From an uncultured Lachnospiraceae bacterium (GTDB lineage: Bacteria > Bacillota > Clostridia > Lachnospirales > Lachnospiraceae), in contig CATLAK010000014.1 of NCBI GenBank assembly GCA_949878435.1, positions 1 through 64,000 of the forward strand: a stretch of 64,000 nt of DNA, in the 5' to 3' direction. Shown here one piece after another: positions 25,779-35,587 of this stretch; within the stretch, counting starts at the first letter, position 1; the number at the start of each line of letters is the position of its first letter. Under the pieces are notes generated by a model. It made no database searches. It worked only from the letters and a program-made list of their open reading frames with translations, and was not told the origin of the DNA. The translations under genes were made by a program, and so were the position numbers.

Positions 25779-27062
25779 TTAACCAAGCGGAATAAGCAGC
25801 GTTACGCACAGCCCGTTTTCGCTCCTGACCGACAGCTCTCCGCCCATTTTATCCATGAGTATCCTTGCGATATACAGACCTAAGCCGCTGCCTTCTTTGT
25901 CGCCATGCTCCCTTCCGCGGTAGAATTTGTTGGTGATAAGTTCTATCTCGTCTTCGGGAACGCCCGAGCCGCTGTCACGGATCGACACCTCAAGAAAGCT
26001 CTCCTCAAGACGGAAAGAAATGTCTATGGGAGTACCTGCGTATTTGTAAGAATTGGATAGGATATTGCCGATAACCTGCGACAAACGCAGCTTGTCCGTA
26101 TGAACAATGACCTGCGGTATTTCGGACATACGCACAAGCCCTCTGTCATCGTATTCGGAGACGATCTCTTCTATCACAGCGGAATTTTCGTCCGAGCATT
26201 TTATCTTGAGCGCACCTAAGTCCTCCAAAGTGGAAGAAAACAGGTCGCCGACAAGCAACGCTATTTCATCCGCTCTTTTATAGACGTTATTCATCTTCGC
26301 GATCATATCTTCCGTGACTGTTATTTCCTGACCCTCATTCTGGGCAAATACCGCCGCCATCAGCTCAGAGGTGAGTTTAATACCCGTCACAGGCGTTCTC
26401 AGGTCGTGAGAAAGCGACGCAATAAGCTCACGCTCTTTTTTCTGCAGGGAAAGTTCTCTTGCCCTGGACGCTTTCAGCTCCTCCCGCATGATATCAAAGC
26501 TCTCCGAAAAAGCGCCGAACATATTGCCCTTATCCATTTCAAGCGGCCGGTCAAGATCGCCTGCCGCCACATAAGATGCAAAATCTTTCATTCTGGCAAA
26601 TGGGAGCAGGATCCTTTTGCGGATATACGCCCCGAAAGCCGCCGCCCCACCAATCAGAAGCAAACTGCATACACAGTAAACAACGATAATATTTGTACGC
26701 AGACGCTCGAAATGCTTCTTGCTGTCTGTGAGCACGACACTGCCCGTTATCTGATTATTTTCTGTGATATAGGTATAGGCATAACGCCTTTGCATTGCCG
26801 TCTCAACAGTTACTGCTTCCGAACGGTCGCAGCGGTTATCATAAATAACATTCCCGTCTATGTCAAGTATCACATATTCCCGTTCCGGAGCCGTGTTTTC
26901 AGGCGGCATATCCTCCAGAACCATCTTATGCGCAATCTCATTGAGCAGCACATCATAATTATTTGCAGAAAAATCATCTGTGCCGGTGATCTTCACAACA
27001 GCAAACAGCCCCACCGAAAGCGCCAGAACAAGAAGCACCATAAATCTGTAATATCCTTTCAT
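25779..27062 (-). CDS. Sensor histidine kinase with HAMP
   Basis: 427 aa membrane kinase. N-terminal membrane helix (about 7-26), an extracytoplasmic sensor of about 110 residues, a second helix (about 128-150), a HAMP region, then HisKA with SHDLRTPVTGIKL (phospho-accepting His) and HATPase with NILSNSYKYAG, RDSGSGVPE and GSGLGLYIA boxes. An upstream ATG at 27098 exists, but the ATG at 27062 overlaps the response-regulator stop as ATGA, a standard coupled start. It should signal to that regulator; the ligand is unknown. Confidence 0.93.
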   Translation of the reverse strand: MKGYYRFMVLLVLALSVGLFAVVKITGTDDFSANNYDVLLNEIAHKMVLEDMPPENTAPEREYVILDIDGNVIYDNRCDRSEAVTVETAMQRRYAYTYITENNQITGSVVLTDSKKHFERLRTNIIVVYCVCSLLLIGGAAAFGAYIRKRILLPFARMKDFASYVAAGDLDRPLEMDKGNMFGAFSESFDIMREELKASRARELSLQKKERELIASLSHDLRTPVTGIKLTSELMAAVFAQNEGQEITVTEDMIAKMNNVYKRADEIALLVGDLFSSTLEDLGALKIKCSDENSAVIEEIVSEYDDRGLVRMSEIPQVIVHTDKLRLSQVIGNILSNSYKYAGTPIDISFRLEESFLEVSIRDSGSGVPEDEIELITNKFYRGREHGDKEGSGLGLYIARILMDKMGGELSVRSENGLCVTLLIPLG

Positions 27063-27790
27063 AGCGCCGTCTCTTCCATCATGTAGCCCACACTCCATAC
27101 GGTTTTTATGAGCTGCGGTTCTTTGGGGTCGGCTTCGATCTTTTCACGCAGATGCCGGATATGTACGGCGATCGTGCCCTCGTTGATATAGGCATTCTCC
27201 CACACATCCCTTAACAGATCGTCCTTTGAAACCACCCTGCCCCTGTTTGTGTAAAGATAATACAGCAGCTTGTATTCCAGTGCTTTGAGAGGGATCTCCC
27301 TGCCGTCTGCAATGATCTTGTGCATATTTGTGTTAAGATACACTTCACCTGTCAGTTTAATAAGACCGTCCTCATTCTGCTGAAAACATCGGACAGCGTG
27401 GGTATGATTCCGTGTCCTGTCGTATCTTGAAACGGCAGCTTTCACCTTGGCAAGCAAGACGCTTAACGTATAAGGCTTTTTGATATAATCATCGCCACCT
27501 ATGTTCAGAGCGATGAGCACATCATCGTCGCTTGTCCGGGCACTTATGAAGAATATGGGCAGGTCATAGCTTTCCCGTATCTTCCTGCAAAGATCGAAGC
27601 CTGATTTTTCGCCAAGATTGATATCAAGCAGGAGCAATGAAACATCCTGTTTTTCAAGAAACGCTGCCGCATCAGCATAGCTTGTTACATAGGAAGTCTT
27701 TACGCCAAACATATTGAAATATTCGGAAGTAGTCGCGGCTATCATTTCATCATCGTCTATCATCAGGACTTTATAGCTTTCCGAATCCAT
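27059..27790 (-). CDS. OmpR-family response regulator
   Basis: 243 aa. Receiver domain with acidic pocket IDDDE, phospho-acceptor Asp in LLLLDINLGEKSGFD, and KKPYTLSVLL with the conserved Lys-Pro; winged-helix output domain (about 140-243) ending VWSVGYMMEE. Cotranscribed and coupled with the kinase. The phased CTTGT repeats at 25732-25762 are its most likely target, which would place the ABC exporter and serine hydrolase under its control. Confidence 0.94.
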   Translation of the reverse strand: MDSESYKVLMIDDDEMIAATTSEYFNMFGVKTSYVTSYADAAAFLEKQDVSLLLLDINLGEKSGFDLCRKIRESYDLPIFFISARTSDDDVLIALNIGGDDYIKKPYTLSVLLAKVKAAVSRYDRTRNHTHAVRCFQQNEDGLIKLTGEVYLNTNMHKIIADGREIPLKALEYKLLYYLYTNRGRVVSKDDLLRDVWENAYINEGTIAVHIRHLREKIEADPKEPQLIKTVWSVGYMMEETAL

Positions 27791-27851
27791 AACGCATCTC
27801 CTTCACTTATCCTATTTGTTGTTTCAATAACATTCTTTTATATACCAAACC

Positions 27852-28177
27852 ATGCTTCAAAAGTCAATTAATTATTGCATAAATAATGCCAACCTCCCTT
27901 TGTCCGTAAAAAGTGTGAGTCTTGTAGTTCATGCCAATCCAAACTACCTCTCTTCACTTTTTCATAAAGAAGTCGGCATCACTTTCAGCGATTTTATTAA
28001 GAAATTAAAGATTGAAACAGCAAAAGAAATGATCAAACGAACAAAATCTTATGAAGCCAGCTTTCTTATAAGCTCGGCTTTTGCAATCAGAGCTATTTTA
28101 TAAAGATTTTTAAAGAAGAATACGGTTTGACACCAATGCAATTTCTTAAAAGCATTAAATCTGACGAACTGAATTAG
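27852..28177 (+). pseudogene. AraC-family DNA-binding domain remnant, frameshifted
   Basis: Reading from 27852 gives an AraC-type helix-turn-helix (SVSLVVHANPNYLSSLFHKEVGITFSDF) that stops at 28103. Shifting frame near 28068-28080 continues the domain as GFCNQSYFIKIFKEEYGLTP to a stop at 28177, which is the expected second helix-turn-helix. The effector domain normally found N-terminal is absent. It is therefore an N-truncated, frameshifted relic, opposite in direction to its neighbours, and marks this block as rearranged accessory DNA. Confidence 0.8.
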
Positions 28178-28563
28178 TGCCTGCTGAACAAGCTGTTTTA
28201 CTTTCTTTCGTCCAGTATATTTTGTCCGCAAGCCGCAAGAATAAATCGCTCTTTCTACTTTCATTATGTGTAAAACATCTTATTCTATTATTATACTCTA
28301 AAAAATGCTGTCCACACAATTCATTTTTATAGGAGAACCATAATGTGATCTGCATCTCAAAATCCTGACCCTATAAAATTGTTTTTCATCATGCACAATT
28401 TTGTATAATTTTCATTTTTATGCACGATTACCTTGCACTTCTCGGGAGGATTTCCATTAAGATTTGATTATATGTCCCTTGACAAATTAGATATAAACCA
28501 AAACGGAATTATCCACATGAACATTTTAGATTTTCTTCTTCACAAAAAAGAATTGATGCTATC
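28178..28563. other. Gene-poor remnant region
   Basis: 386 bp of AT-rich DNA between the broken AraC gene and rsgA. No intact gene is supported. A 31-codon plus-strand ORF (28472-28567) starts like a small FeoA-type protein but is too short to call. It looks like degraded accessory DNA at the boundary with the housekeeping operon. Confidence 0.5.
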
Positions 28564-29439
28564 CTAATATTTTCTCCTGCCTTTCAATTCTTCATACAGC
28601 GCTTTGTAATTTTCGTAACGCACCCTGCTGATCCTGCCCGCTTCCAGCGCTTCCTTAACGCCGCACACCGGCTCGCTTATATGGGAGCACCCTCCAAACC
28701 GGCAGTTCTTTTCATATTCCGCAAATTCCGGATAATACCCCTGCAGCTCTTCCTTTTCCATCTCCCCTAAGCTAAGCGAAGTAAATCCGGGCGTATCCAT
28801 AATAAAAGTATCCTCATCGAGGGCAAACAGCTGCGCATGCCGGGTGGTATGTTTCCCCCTGTCGATCTTCCGGCTGATCTCGCCGGTCTCCATATTGGCT
28901 TCGGGGTAGAGGGCATTGATGATCGTGGACTTTCCAACCCCACTTGGACCGGCTACCACCGTAGACTTTCCTTTCAGGCAGTTTTTAATCTCATCCATCC
29001 CCTGTCTGCCTGTACCGCTCACAAATAACACCTGATATCCACATTCCCCGTACGCCTTCTCAAGCTCTTTCTGCTCTTCGGGAGATGCCAGGTCCTTTTT
29101 ATTGAAACAGATGACGGCTTTCAGCGCCTGCTGTTCTATGGTAATCAAGAATCTATCCAAAAGATTATAATTAGGATTGGGCTTTACGATGGCAAATATC
29201 ACCAGCGCCTGATCGATATTGGCGGATGCCGGTCTGATCAGTACACTTTTTCTTGGCAGGATTTTAATGATGTTGCCTGTAAGGGGCTCATCCCCCGTCC
29301 GTTCGATCTCCACATCATCCCCCACCAAGGGCTTTATCTTATCTTTCCTGAAAATCCCCTTTGCCTTGCACTCTGCCACCCCGTCGCAGGTATGCACATA
29401 GTAAAATCCGGCAATTCCTTTTATAATCTTTCCTTTCAT
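28564..29439 (-). CDS. rsgA: Ribosome small-subunit biogenesis GTPase RsgA
   Basis: 291 aa circularly permuted GTPase assisting late 30S maturation. Order is OB-fold, then G4 NKKD, G1 GPSGVGKST, G3 DTPGF, and a C-terminal zinc domain with CRFGGCSH and a later Cys (EPVCGV). The ATG at 29439 (MKGKIIKG) is the family-like start; an earlier in-frame ATG at 29466 overlaps prkC. It is the last gene of the priA-prkC operon, as in many Firmicutes. Confidence 0.95.
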   Translation of the reverse strand: MKGKIIKGIAGFYYVHTCDGVAECKAKGIFRKDKIKPLVGDDVEIERTGDEPLTGNIIKILPRKSVLIRPASANIDQALVIFAIVKPNPNYNLLDRFLITIEQQALKAVICFNKKDLASPEEQKELEKAYGECGYQVLFVSGTGRQGMDEIKNCLKGKSTVVAGPSGVGKSTIINALYPEANMETGEISRKIDRGKHTTRHAQLFALDEDTFIMDTPGFTSLSLGEMEKEELQGYYPEFAEYEKNCRFGGCSHISEPVCGVKEALEAGRISRVRYENYKALYEELKGRRKY

Positions 29440-29452
29440 AACATGTGTAATC

Positions 29453-31630
29453 CTATTCTGCCGCAAACTGGATGGGTCTTCTGACTTCTTTGTTCTCCGA
29501 AGCCCCCTCTATCGTCGTCTGGCTGCCATCCTCATTGGTGACTGTGGTAGTCTCGGTGGTATTCACATATTGAAACAGAACATATCCCGTCCCCACCTTG
29601 ATTCCCGTGATATTCTGCTGCTGGACGGGAAAGGATGCCGTCTGGGTGCTTAAAAGCTGGGTCCCGTCATCCGCCATCAGCGTCACCGTCACCATGGTGC
29701 CTGCTTTGTAGGCGGGATCTTCCTCCGGCGTAGGTCCTGCGATGCTGTCGGTAAATTTGAATGTTGCCTGGGCAGGTCCTAAGCTGATACTGATATCCAC
29801 CTTCGTTCCCTCCGCTACGGAAGAACCTGCGGAATAGCTCTGATAGCATACCAGCCCAGATAAATCAGGGTTTTCATGATTTGTTTCCGTCACAACACCC
29901 AGTTCAAGCTTTGCCTCTATCAGCATCGCCATGGCTTCCTCTTCGCTCTTTCCCATCAGATCAGGCACCGGAACCTTGTCTTTTCCCATGCTGATGCAGA
30001 TGGTGACTGCCGTTCCTGCAGGCGCCTTGGAACCTGACGAAGGCGACTGGGTAATAATATTTCCTTCCTTAATATAGGCATCGTAACCGCTGGTCTTATT
30101 GACGGTAAATCCTTCCTTGCTTAAAGTCGCTACCGCCTCTGCCTCGGACATTCCTACCACATCCGGTATCTCAATGCCTTCAGAGCCCGCGCTTACCGTG
30201 AGCACCACATTATCCCCTTCCGTAATCATCGTTCCGGCATTCACGCTTGCACTCATAACGATTCCTGCTTCATACTGGGTGCTTTCTTCATATTCAATTT
30301 CCGGCGTCAAACCTAGATTTAACAATTCAACCTTCACGTCATCTATCTTCTTCCCGATGACGTTCACCATCTCAACCTGCTCTTTTTCTTCTTCCTCCTG
30401 CTCCTCGGTCTGTTCACTGTCCTGTCCGAACAGATCAGACTCGAAAAGACCAAATGCATTTCCCACCAAGAACAAAACGATACATCCCACCAAAACCGCC
30501 GCAATGATGGCAAGGGTGGTAGTCAGCCTCTCCATCTTAGGATCGTAATCCTCGTCCTCGTCTTCCTCGTCCTCATAATATTCGTACTCGGACTCGTAAT
30601 ACTCTTCGTCCTCTTCTTCCTCATCCTCTTCTTCAATAACATATCTCTTTTTGGCAGATTTCTTCACATCCGCTTCCTTGCGCAGATGCATTGCCTCTTC
30701 CATGCTGTCTCTGTACTTGGACTGCTTCTTGATTCTTTCCATGTCATTGTCGGTAATCATCTTTGTAGAACCCTCTTCATCGGGATCGATCACTTTCACG
30801 AAATCTTCATCCGGCGTCATAAGAGACTGCTTCAAATCCACAATCAGCTCTCCCATAGACTGATATCTTCGGTCCGGGCTCTTTTGACAGCACTTGAATA
30901 CAATCTGCTCCACGCTTACCGGAATTTCGGAGATATACTCCCTGGGGGAGGGCATTTCCTCCTGAATATGCTTAATGGCAATCGCCACCGTGGTCTCCCC
31001 GTTGAAGGGCACCCTGCCGGTGAGCATTTCAAACATGGTAACGCCAAGGGAATAGATATCGCTCTTTTCATCCGAATATCCTCCCCTCGCCTGCTCGGGG
31101 GAAGTATAATGAACGGAACCCATGACATTGGATGTGATGGTATTGCTGGTGGCGGCTTTGGCAATTCCAAAGTCTGTCACCTTTACTTTTCCTTCTTTAG
31201 AAATAATAATGTTCTGGGGCTTGATGTCTCTGTGGATAATATGATTATTGTGCGCCGCTTCAATGCCCATGCTTACCTGAATGGCAATGCTGACTGCTTC
31301 CTTCACGGAAAGCCTTGCCTTCTTTTCAATATATTTTTTCAGGGTAATGCCCTCTACCAATTCCATTACAATAAAGTAGATTCCATTCTCTTCCCCTACA
31401 TCGTATACATTTACGATGTTTGGATGGGCAAGCCCTGCCGCTGCCTGGGCTTCGATCCTGAATTTTGATACAAAATTGGCATTTTCGCTGAATTCCTGCT
31501 TTAAGACCTTGACCGCCACCAGACGGTTCAGCTTATGGTCCTTTGCCTTGTAGACATCGGACATGCCGCCAGTGCCGATCTTTTCCAATATTTCGTATCT
31601 GTCTCCGATTATCATTCCTATCTTAACCAT
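29453..31630 (-). CDS. prkC: Ser/Thr protein kinase with PASTA domains
   Basis: 725 aa membrane kinase that senses muropeptides/lipid II and controls wall synthesis. The kinase domain (about 10-270) has GTGGMSDVY, AVKVLK, HRDIKPQN and DFGIAK. A juxtamembrane segment (about 325-365) is extremely acidic, with runs of Glu, Asp and Tyr. One membrane helix (about 370-392) is followed by three PASTA repeats (about 415-630) and a further beta-rich C-terminal domain of about 90 residues. Shine-Dalgarno AGAGGT. It lies next to its phosphatase gene, 17 bp downstream of it. Confidence 0.96.
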   Translation of the reverse strand: MVKIGMIIGDRYEILEKIGTGGMSDVYKAKDHKLNRLVAVKVLKQEFSENANFVSKFRIEAQAAAGLAHPNIVNVYDVGEENGIYFIVMELVEGITLKKYIEKKARLSVKEAVSIAIQVSMGIEAAHNNHIIHRDIKPQNIIISKEGKVKVTDFGIAKAATSNTITSNVMGSVHYTSPEQARGGYSDEKSDIYSLGVTMFEMLTGRVPFNGETTVAIAIKHIQEEMPSPREYISEIPVSVEQIVFKCCQKSPDRRYQSMGELIVDLKQSLMTPDEDFVKVIDPDEEGSTKMITDNDMERIKKQSKYRDSMEEAMHLRKEADVKKSAKKRYVIEEEDEEEEDEEYYESEYEYYEDEEDEDEDYDPKMERLTTTLAIIAAVLVGCIVLFLVGNAFGLFESDLFGQDSEQTEEQEEEEKEQVEMVNVIGKKIDDVKVELLNLGLTPEIEYEESTQYEAGIVMSASVNAGTMITEGDNVVLTVSAGSEGIEIPDVVGMSEAEAVATLSKEGFTVNKTSGYDAYIKEGNIITQSPSSGSKAPAGTAVTICISMGKDKVPVPDLMGKSEEEAMAMLIEAKLELGVVTETNHENPDLSGLVCYQSYSAGSSVAEGTKVDISISLGPAQATFKFTDSIAGPTPEEDPAYKAGTMVTVTLMADDGTQLLSTQTASFPVQQQNITGIKVGTGYVLFQYVNTTETTTVTNEDGSQTTIEGASENKEVRRPIQFAAE

Positions 31631-31647
31631 ATCTACCTCTTACATCA

Positions 31648-32382
31648 TCATTCTTTTGCGAATACATTGATCAGTATCACCGCAATATTATCTTTTCCGC
31701 CATTTCGATTTGCCGCTTCCACCAGTTTTTCAGCTCTTTCTTCCAGAGAGGGATATTCCCTTATGATATCTCTGATTTCTTCATCCTCCAGCATATTGGT
31801 CAGACCGTCGGAGCACATAAGCACGATGTCCCCCGGTCTTAATTCCTCATGGAAAAAGTCGATTTCCACTGTATCGAGTGCGCCGATGGCTCTTGTGATA
31901 ATATTTTTATCAGGATGATTTCTCGCCGCAGCGCGGTCAAGACCGCCCATGCGGATCATTTCTTCCACCAGGGAATGATCCCTGGTAATCTGCCTGATCT
32001 CGTCATTTATGATGTAAAGCCTGCTGTCTCCCACATTTGCCACCTGAAGATAATGTCCAAGACAAGTTGCAGCCACCACCGTGCTGCCCATCCCGTAAAG
32101 ACTATTATCTTCTTTTGCCTTGCGCCGAATCTGGTCATTGGCTGCCATGATCGCCTTGCCCAAAATTCTGATAGGATTCTTTTCAAAGCATCCTCTGATT
32201 TCTCTGACCATGGTCTCTACCGTGCATTTAGAAGCATAATCTCCTGCATTATGCCCTCCCATACCATCGGCAACAACAAAAATATTAGGAAGATTTCCGA
32301 CAGAGGTCTCCGATACATATACAAAATCTTGATTCAATTTTCGTTTTTTTCCTATATCCGTTACAGAAAAGGATCGTAACAC
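31648..32382 (-). CDS. stp: PP2C-type protein phosphatase
   Basis: 244 aa metal-dependent Ser/Thr phosphatase that reverses PrkC phosphorylation. PP2C motifs DGMGGHNAGDYAS and CSDGLTNM supply the metal-binding aspartates; SVTDIGKKRKLNQD is the typical N-terminal motif. The start is a GTG at 32382 with AGGAGG 7 nt upstream, which overlaps the end of rlmN slightly less than the longer ATG frame and gives the normal family length. Confidence 0.95.
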   Translation of the reverse strand: MLRSFSVTDIGKKRKLNQDFVYVSETSVGNLPNIFVVADGMGGHNAGDYASKCTVETMVREIRGCFEKNPIRILGKAIMAANDQIRRKAKEDNSLYGMGSTVVAATCLGHYLQVANVGDSRLYIINDEIRQITRDHSLVEEMIRMGGLDRAAARNHPDKNIITRAIGALDTVEIDFFHEELRPGDIVLMCSDGLTNMLEDEEIRDIIREYPSLEERAEKLVEAANRNGGKDNIAVILINVFAKE

Positions 32383-32393
32383 GGTTTTACCTC

Positions 32394-33425
32394 CTACTGC
32401 AATGCCTTTTGCCTTCTGCGAAGCTGCCCGCATGCACCGTCAATATCTCTTCCCATTTCCCTTCTAATAGTAACATTTATTCCATTTTTTGCAAGTTTAT
32501 TTTTAAATGCAGCAATATGCGCCGCCTCCGATTGCACGAAATCCCGCTCTTTTATGGGGTTTACCGGTATCAGGTTCACGTGGCAGTTCATCCCCTTTAC
32601 AAGGGATAAAAGTTCCCCCGCATCCTCCGGATGATCATTGACGCCGCTCACCAAGGCATATTCAAACGTAATCCGTCTGCCCGTCCTTTCAAAATAGTAA
32701 GCACATGCCTCCATAAGTTCTGCAACAGAATATCTGTTTGCAACAGGCATCAGCTTCTTTCGCTTTTCATCCGTCGCCGCGTGAAGTGACAGTGCAAGCG
32801 TAATCTGAAGCTGTTTATCCGCCAGCTGCCGCATCTTGTCCGCCAATCCGCACGTGGAGACGGTTATGCTGCGCTGGCTGATATGTAATCCATTTTCATC
32901 TGTAATAAGCGCTAAGAATTTCAGCAGATTGTCATAATTGTCAAGCGGCTCCCCAGTTCCCATGACCACCACATTGGAAACCCTCTCCCCAGTCAATAAT
33001 GTAATCGCATAGACCTGATCCAGCATTTCCGATGGCAGAAGGGACCGCTCCAGACCGTCTAACGTGGAAGCACAGAAAGCACATCCCATGCGGCACCCTA
33101 CCTGGGATGAGATGCAGACGCTGTTTCCATGCTTATACCTCATAAAGACGCTTTCCACCATCTTTCCATCCCCAAGTTCAAAAAGATATTTTCTGGTGCC
33201 GTCCAACGCCGATTCCTGCACACAGACCTGCTTTAAAGCGGTAAACGTATATCTTTTGGAAAGCTTTTCCCTTAAGGATAGGGGCAGATTGGTCATCTCA
33301 TCAAAACCGCGGACCAGCTTTTCATGCATCCACTGATAAATCTGCTTCGCCCGAAAAGGCTTTTCCCCAAGCAGCGCCATTTCACTCTTTAGTTCTTCTA
33401 AGGTAAATGATTTTATATCCTGCAT
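32394..33425 (-). CDS. rlmN: 23S rRNA/tRNA adenine-C2 methyltransferase
   Basis: 343 aa radical-SAM enzyme methylating A2503 of 23S rRNA and A37 of some tRNAs. Cluster cysteines are in CRMGCAFCAST, the GTGEPLDNYDN motif is present, and the second catalytic Cys is in DGACGQL near the C-terminus. The ATG at 33425 has AAAGGA 8 nt upstream; an earlier ATG at 33455 overlaps rsmB. It stands between rsmB and stp, the conserved Firmicute order. Confidence 0.96.
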   Translation of the reverse strand: MQDIKSFTLEELKSEMALLGEKPFRAKQIYQWMHEKLVRGFDEMTNLPLSLREKLSKRYTFTALKQVCVQESALDGTRKYLFELGDGKMVESVFMRYKHGNSVCISSQVGCRMGCAFCASTLDGLERSLLPSEMLDQVYAITLLTGERVSNVVVMGTGEPLDNYDNLLKFLALITDENGLHISQRSITVSTCGLADKMRQLADKQLQITLALSLHAATDEKRKKLMPVANRYSVAELMEACAYYFERTGRRITFEYALVSGVNDHPEDAGELLSLVKGMNCHVNLIPVNPIKERDFVQSEAAHIAAFKNKLAKNGINVTIRREMGRDIDGACGQLRRRQKALQ

Positions 33426-33456
33426 CTTTTTGTCCTTTAAATCTAAATTTAACAAA

Positions 33457-34821
33457 TCAATCTATGCGGCGCAGCCTTGCCAGAAAGAACCCATCCGTTC
33501 CATGGATTCCCGGAAAAAGCTGCAGCATCCCTTCCTTTTCTTCCCCTAAAAGCGCCTTGGGGAGAAAAGGGCTAAGACTTTCAAGTTCAAAGGGACCATG
33601 CGCTGACAGCCATTCGACCATGCGCTCATTTTCGTCAGGATTAATGGTACAGGTGCTGTAGATCAGCACTCCCCCCGGCTTTACATACTGCCATACAACC
33701 TCTAAGATCTTTCGCTGAAGTTTTACCAGTTCTTCCATTCCCTCTTTGGTGATACGGTATTTGATATCCCGCTTTTTCCCCATAATTCCCAACCCGGAAC
33801 AAGGCAGGTCTGCCAAAACCACATCCGCTTTACCAATCAGGGATTCATCCTTTCTGCAGGCATCATAAACCTGGGCTTCTATATTCTTATATCCCATTCT
33901 TTCTATATTATCTCTGATCAGCGACACCTTATACTCTGAGAGATCCCTTGCGATCACTTTTCCTTTTCCGGACAGCTTTTCTGCCATGTGCATAGATTTT
34001 CCGCCAGGGGCGGCACACACATCTACCACAAGGAAATCATTGATAACATCTGTTTTTTCTATTCCTGCCGCCTCTGCCACCAGCATACTGCTCACGTCCT
34101 GTACGGTAAACCATCCTTCCTCATAGCCATACAGATTTTTGATTCCCGCTGCATGATCGAGCAGATAAGCGTAGGGAAGATAGGGGTGCTTCGTCACTTC
34201 TATCCCTTCCTCCTTAAGCTTCCTGATCCACGCTTCCTTCACGCCATCCGCCTGCCCAGCAGAGAAACGCACCGTTACCGGATGCTCCCTTAAAAGGTCT
34301 TCCAGCATCCTTTGTGTCTTTTCCTTCCCATACGCCAGCATCCATTTTTCTATCAGCCATTCCGGCATGGAATAGGTGACGGAGAGATACCTTATCTCGT
34401 TTTTGTCCCTGTCAGGATAAGGCAGCCTGTCCTTATTTCTTGCAATATTCCTTAAAACACCGTTGACAAAGCCGGAAAGTCCCTTATATCCTCTTTTGCC
34501 TGCCAGCTTCACAGCCTCATTGCAGATTGCTGCATCAGGAACGCTGTCCATGAAAAGCAGCTGGTAGACGCTCATGCGCATCAAGTTCCTGATCAGCGGC
34601 TTCATCCGAGAAACGGGTACCTTGGAAAACTGATCCAGAATATAGTCGATCTGAATCAGCCGCTCCAAAGTACCCTCCGTCATTCTCTTTACAAATGCCT
34701 TATCCCTGGTCTTGCTATAATCATATTTATCAAGCACATCCCTGATCACCAGATGGCTGTAGGTTCCCTCTTCCAGGATTTCCATAAGCACATCCAGTAC
34801 CAGTTCTCTCGTATTATCCAC
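33457..34821 (-). CDS. rsmB: 16S rRNA cytosine-C5 methyltransferase
   Basis: 454 aa. N-terminal NusB-like helical RNA-binding domain (about 1-145), then a SAM methyltransferase with APGGKSMHMAE, catalytic cysteine in DLPCSGLG and second cysteine in YSTCTINPDENE. It modifies C967 of 16S rRNA. Its place between the zinc peptidase and rlmN matches the fmt-rsmB-rlmN order elsewhere. Confidence 0.95.
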   Translation of the reverse strand: MDNTRELVLDVLMEILEEGTYSHLVIRDVLDKYDYSKTRDKAFVKRMTEGTLERLIQIDYILDQFSKVPVSRMKPLIRNLMRMSVYQLLFMDSVPDAAICNEAVKLAGKRGYKGLSGFVNGVLRNIARNKDRLPYPDRDKNEIRYLSVTYSMPEWLIEKWMLAYGKEKTQRMLEDLLREHPVTVRFSAGQADGVKEAWIRKLKEEGIEVTKHPYLPYAYLLDHAAGIKNLYGYEEGWFTVQDVSSMLVAEAAGIEKTDVINDFLVVDVCAAPGGKSMHMAEKLSGKGKVIARDLSEYKVSLIRDNIERMGYKNIEAQVYDACRKDESLIGKADVVLADLPCSGLGIMGKKRDIKYRITKEGMEELVKLQRKILEVVWQYVKPGGVLIYSTCTINPDENERMVEWLSAHGPFELESLSPFLPKALLGEEKEGMLQLFPGIHGTDGFFLARLRRID

Positions 34822-34861
34822 CTGAAAATTTCCTTTCTGTCCTGTGCCGCTCCGGCTTTGG

Positions 34862-35584
34862 CTAATCTCTTCTCCGCCTGTTTCCTGTAAGGAGCACCAG
34901 TCTTAAAAGCTGGAGAATAGACGATGCTGCCGCCGCCACATAAGTAAGCGCCGCCGCACTGAGCACACGCCTGCAGTCGCCCACCTCATCCTGCCCCATG
35001 ATTCCATAATTTCCAAGCATCTTAAGGGCTCTTCCCGAAGCGTTAAATTCAACCGGCAGTGTAATGACCTGAAACAAAACGGCAAGGGAGAACACCCATA
35101 TGCCAATCTCTGCAAGGGAAAAATAGCCTCCTCCCGGAAGTCTAAAGCCAATTCCAAGAACAAGTCCTAAAATCACAATGGGAAGCCCCAGCCTCGAGCC
35201 GATGTTTGCAGCAGGTACAAGCGCAGAACGAATCTTTAAAGGCAGATATCCTTCCTTATGCTGCAGGGCATGTCCGCATTCATGCGCTGCCACCCCGATG
35301 GCTGCCACAGAATTAGAACCATACACCGAATCGGACAATCTAAGCACCTTATGGGCAGGATCATAATGATCCGTCAGATTCCCCGCCACATGCTGAATCT
35401 GTACGTCATGGATGCCTGACATATGCAGGATTCTCTGTGCCGCCTCTGCTCCGGTAAAGCCGCCCCTTGCACGCACCCTTGCATATTTGTTATAAGTGCT
35501 GTTCACCCGGGAACTTGCAAAGATACACAAAAGTGCTCCAATCAATACTAAAATATAAGTGGGGTCAAAATAATATCCAAACAT
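34862..35584 (-). CDS. Membrane zinc metallopeptidase, YugP type
   Basis: 240 aa neutral zinc peptidase family protein. An N-terminal membrane segment (about 6-25) is followed by the zinc motif AAHECGHALQH, then two to three further hydrophobic segments and a short polar tail. The conserved GVAAHECGH stretch and the adjacent membrane helices identify the YugP family (COG2738-like); its substrate is not known. It lies between fmt and rsmB, inserted in an otherwise standard operon as in many clostridia. Confidence 0.9.
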   Translation of the reverse strand: MFGYYFDPTYILVLIGALLCIFASSRVNSTYNKYARVRARGGFTGAEAAQRILHMSGIHDVQIQHVAGNLTDHYDPAHKVLRLSDSVYGSNSVAAIGVAAHECGHALQHKEGYLPLKIRSALVPAANIGSRLGLPIVILGLVLGIGFRLPGGGYFSLAEIGIWVFSLAVLFQVITLPVEFNASGRALKMLGNYGIMGQDEVGDCRRVLSAAALTYVAAAASSILQLLRLVLLTGNRRRRD

Positions 35585-35587
35585 TCG

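Noticed and set aside
28472-28567. 31-codon ORF beginning like a FeoA protein (MSLDKLDINQNG)
   Set aside because: Similarity is only to the first dozen residues, the ribosome binding site is too far away and the frame ends inside rsgA; a chance match cannot be excluded.
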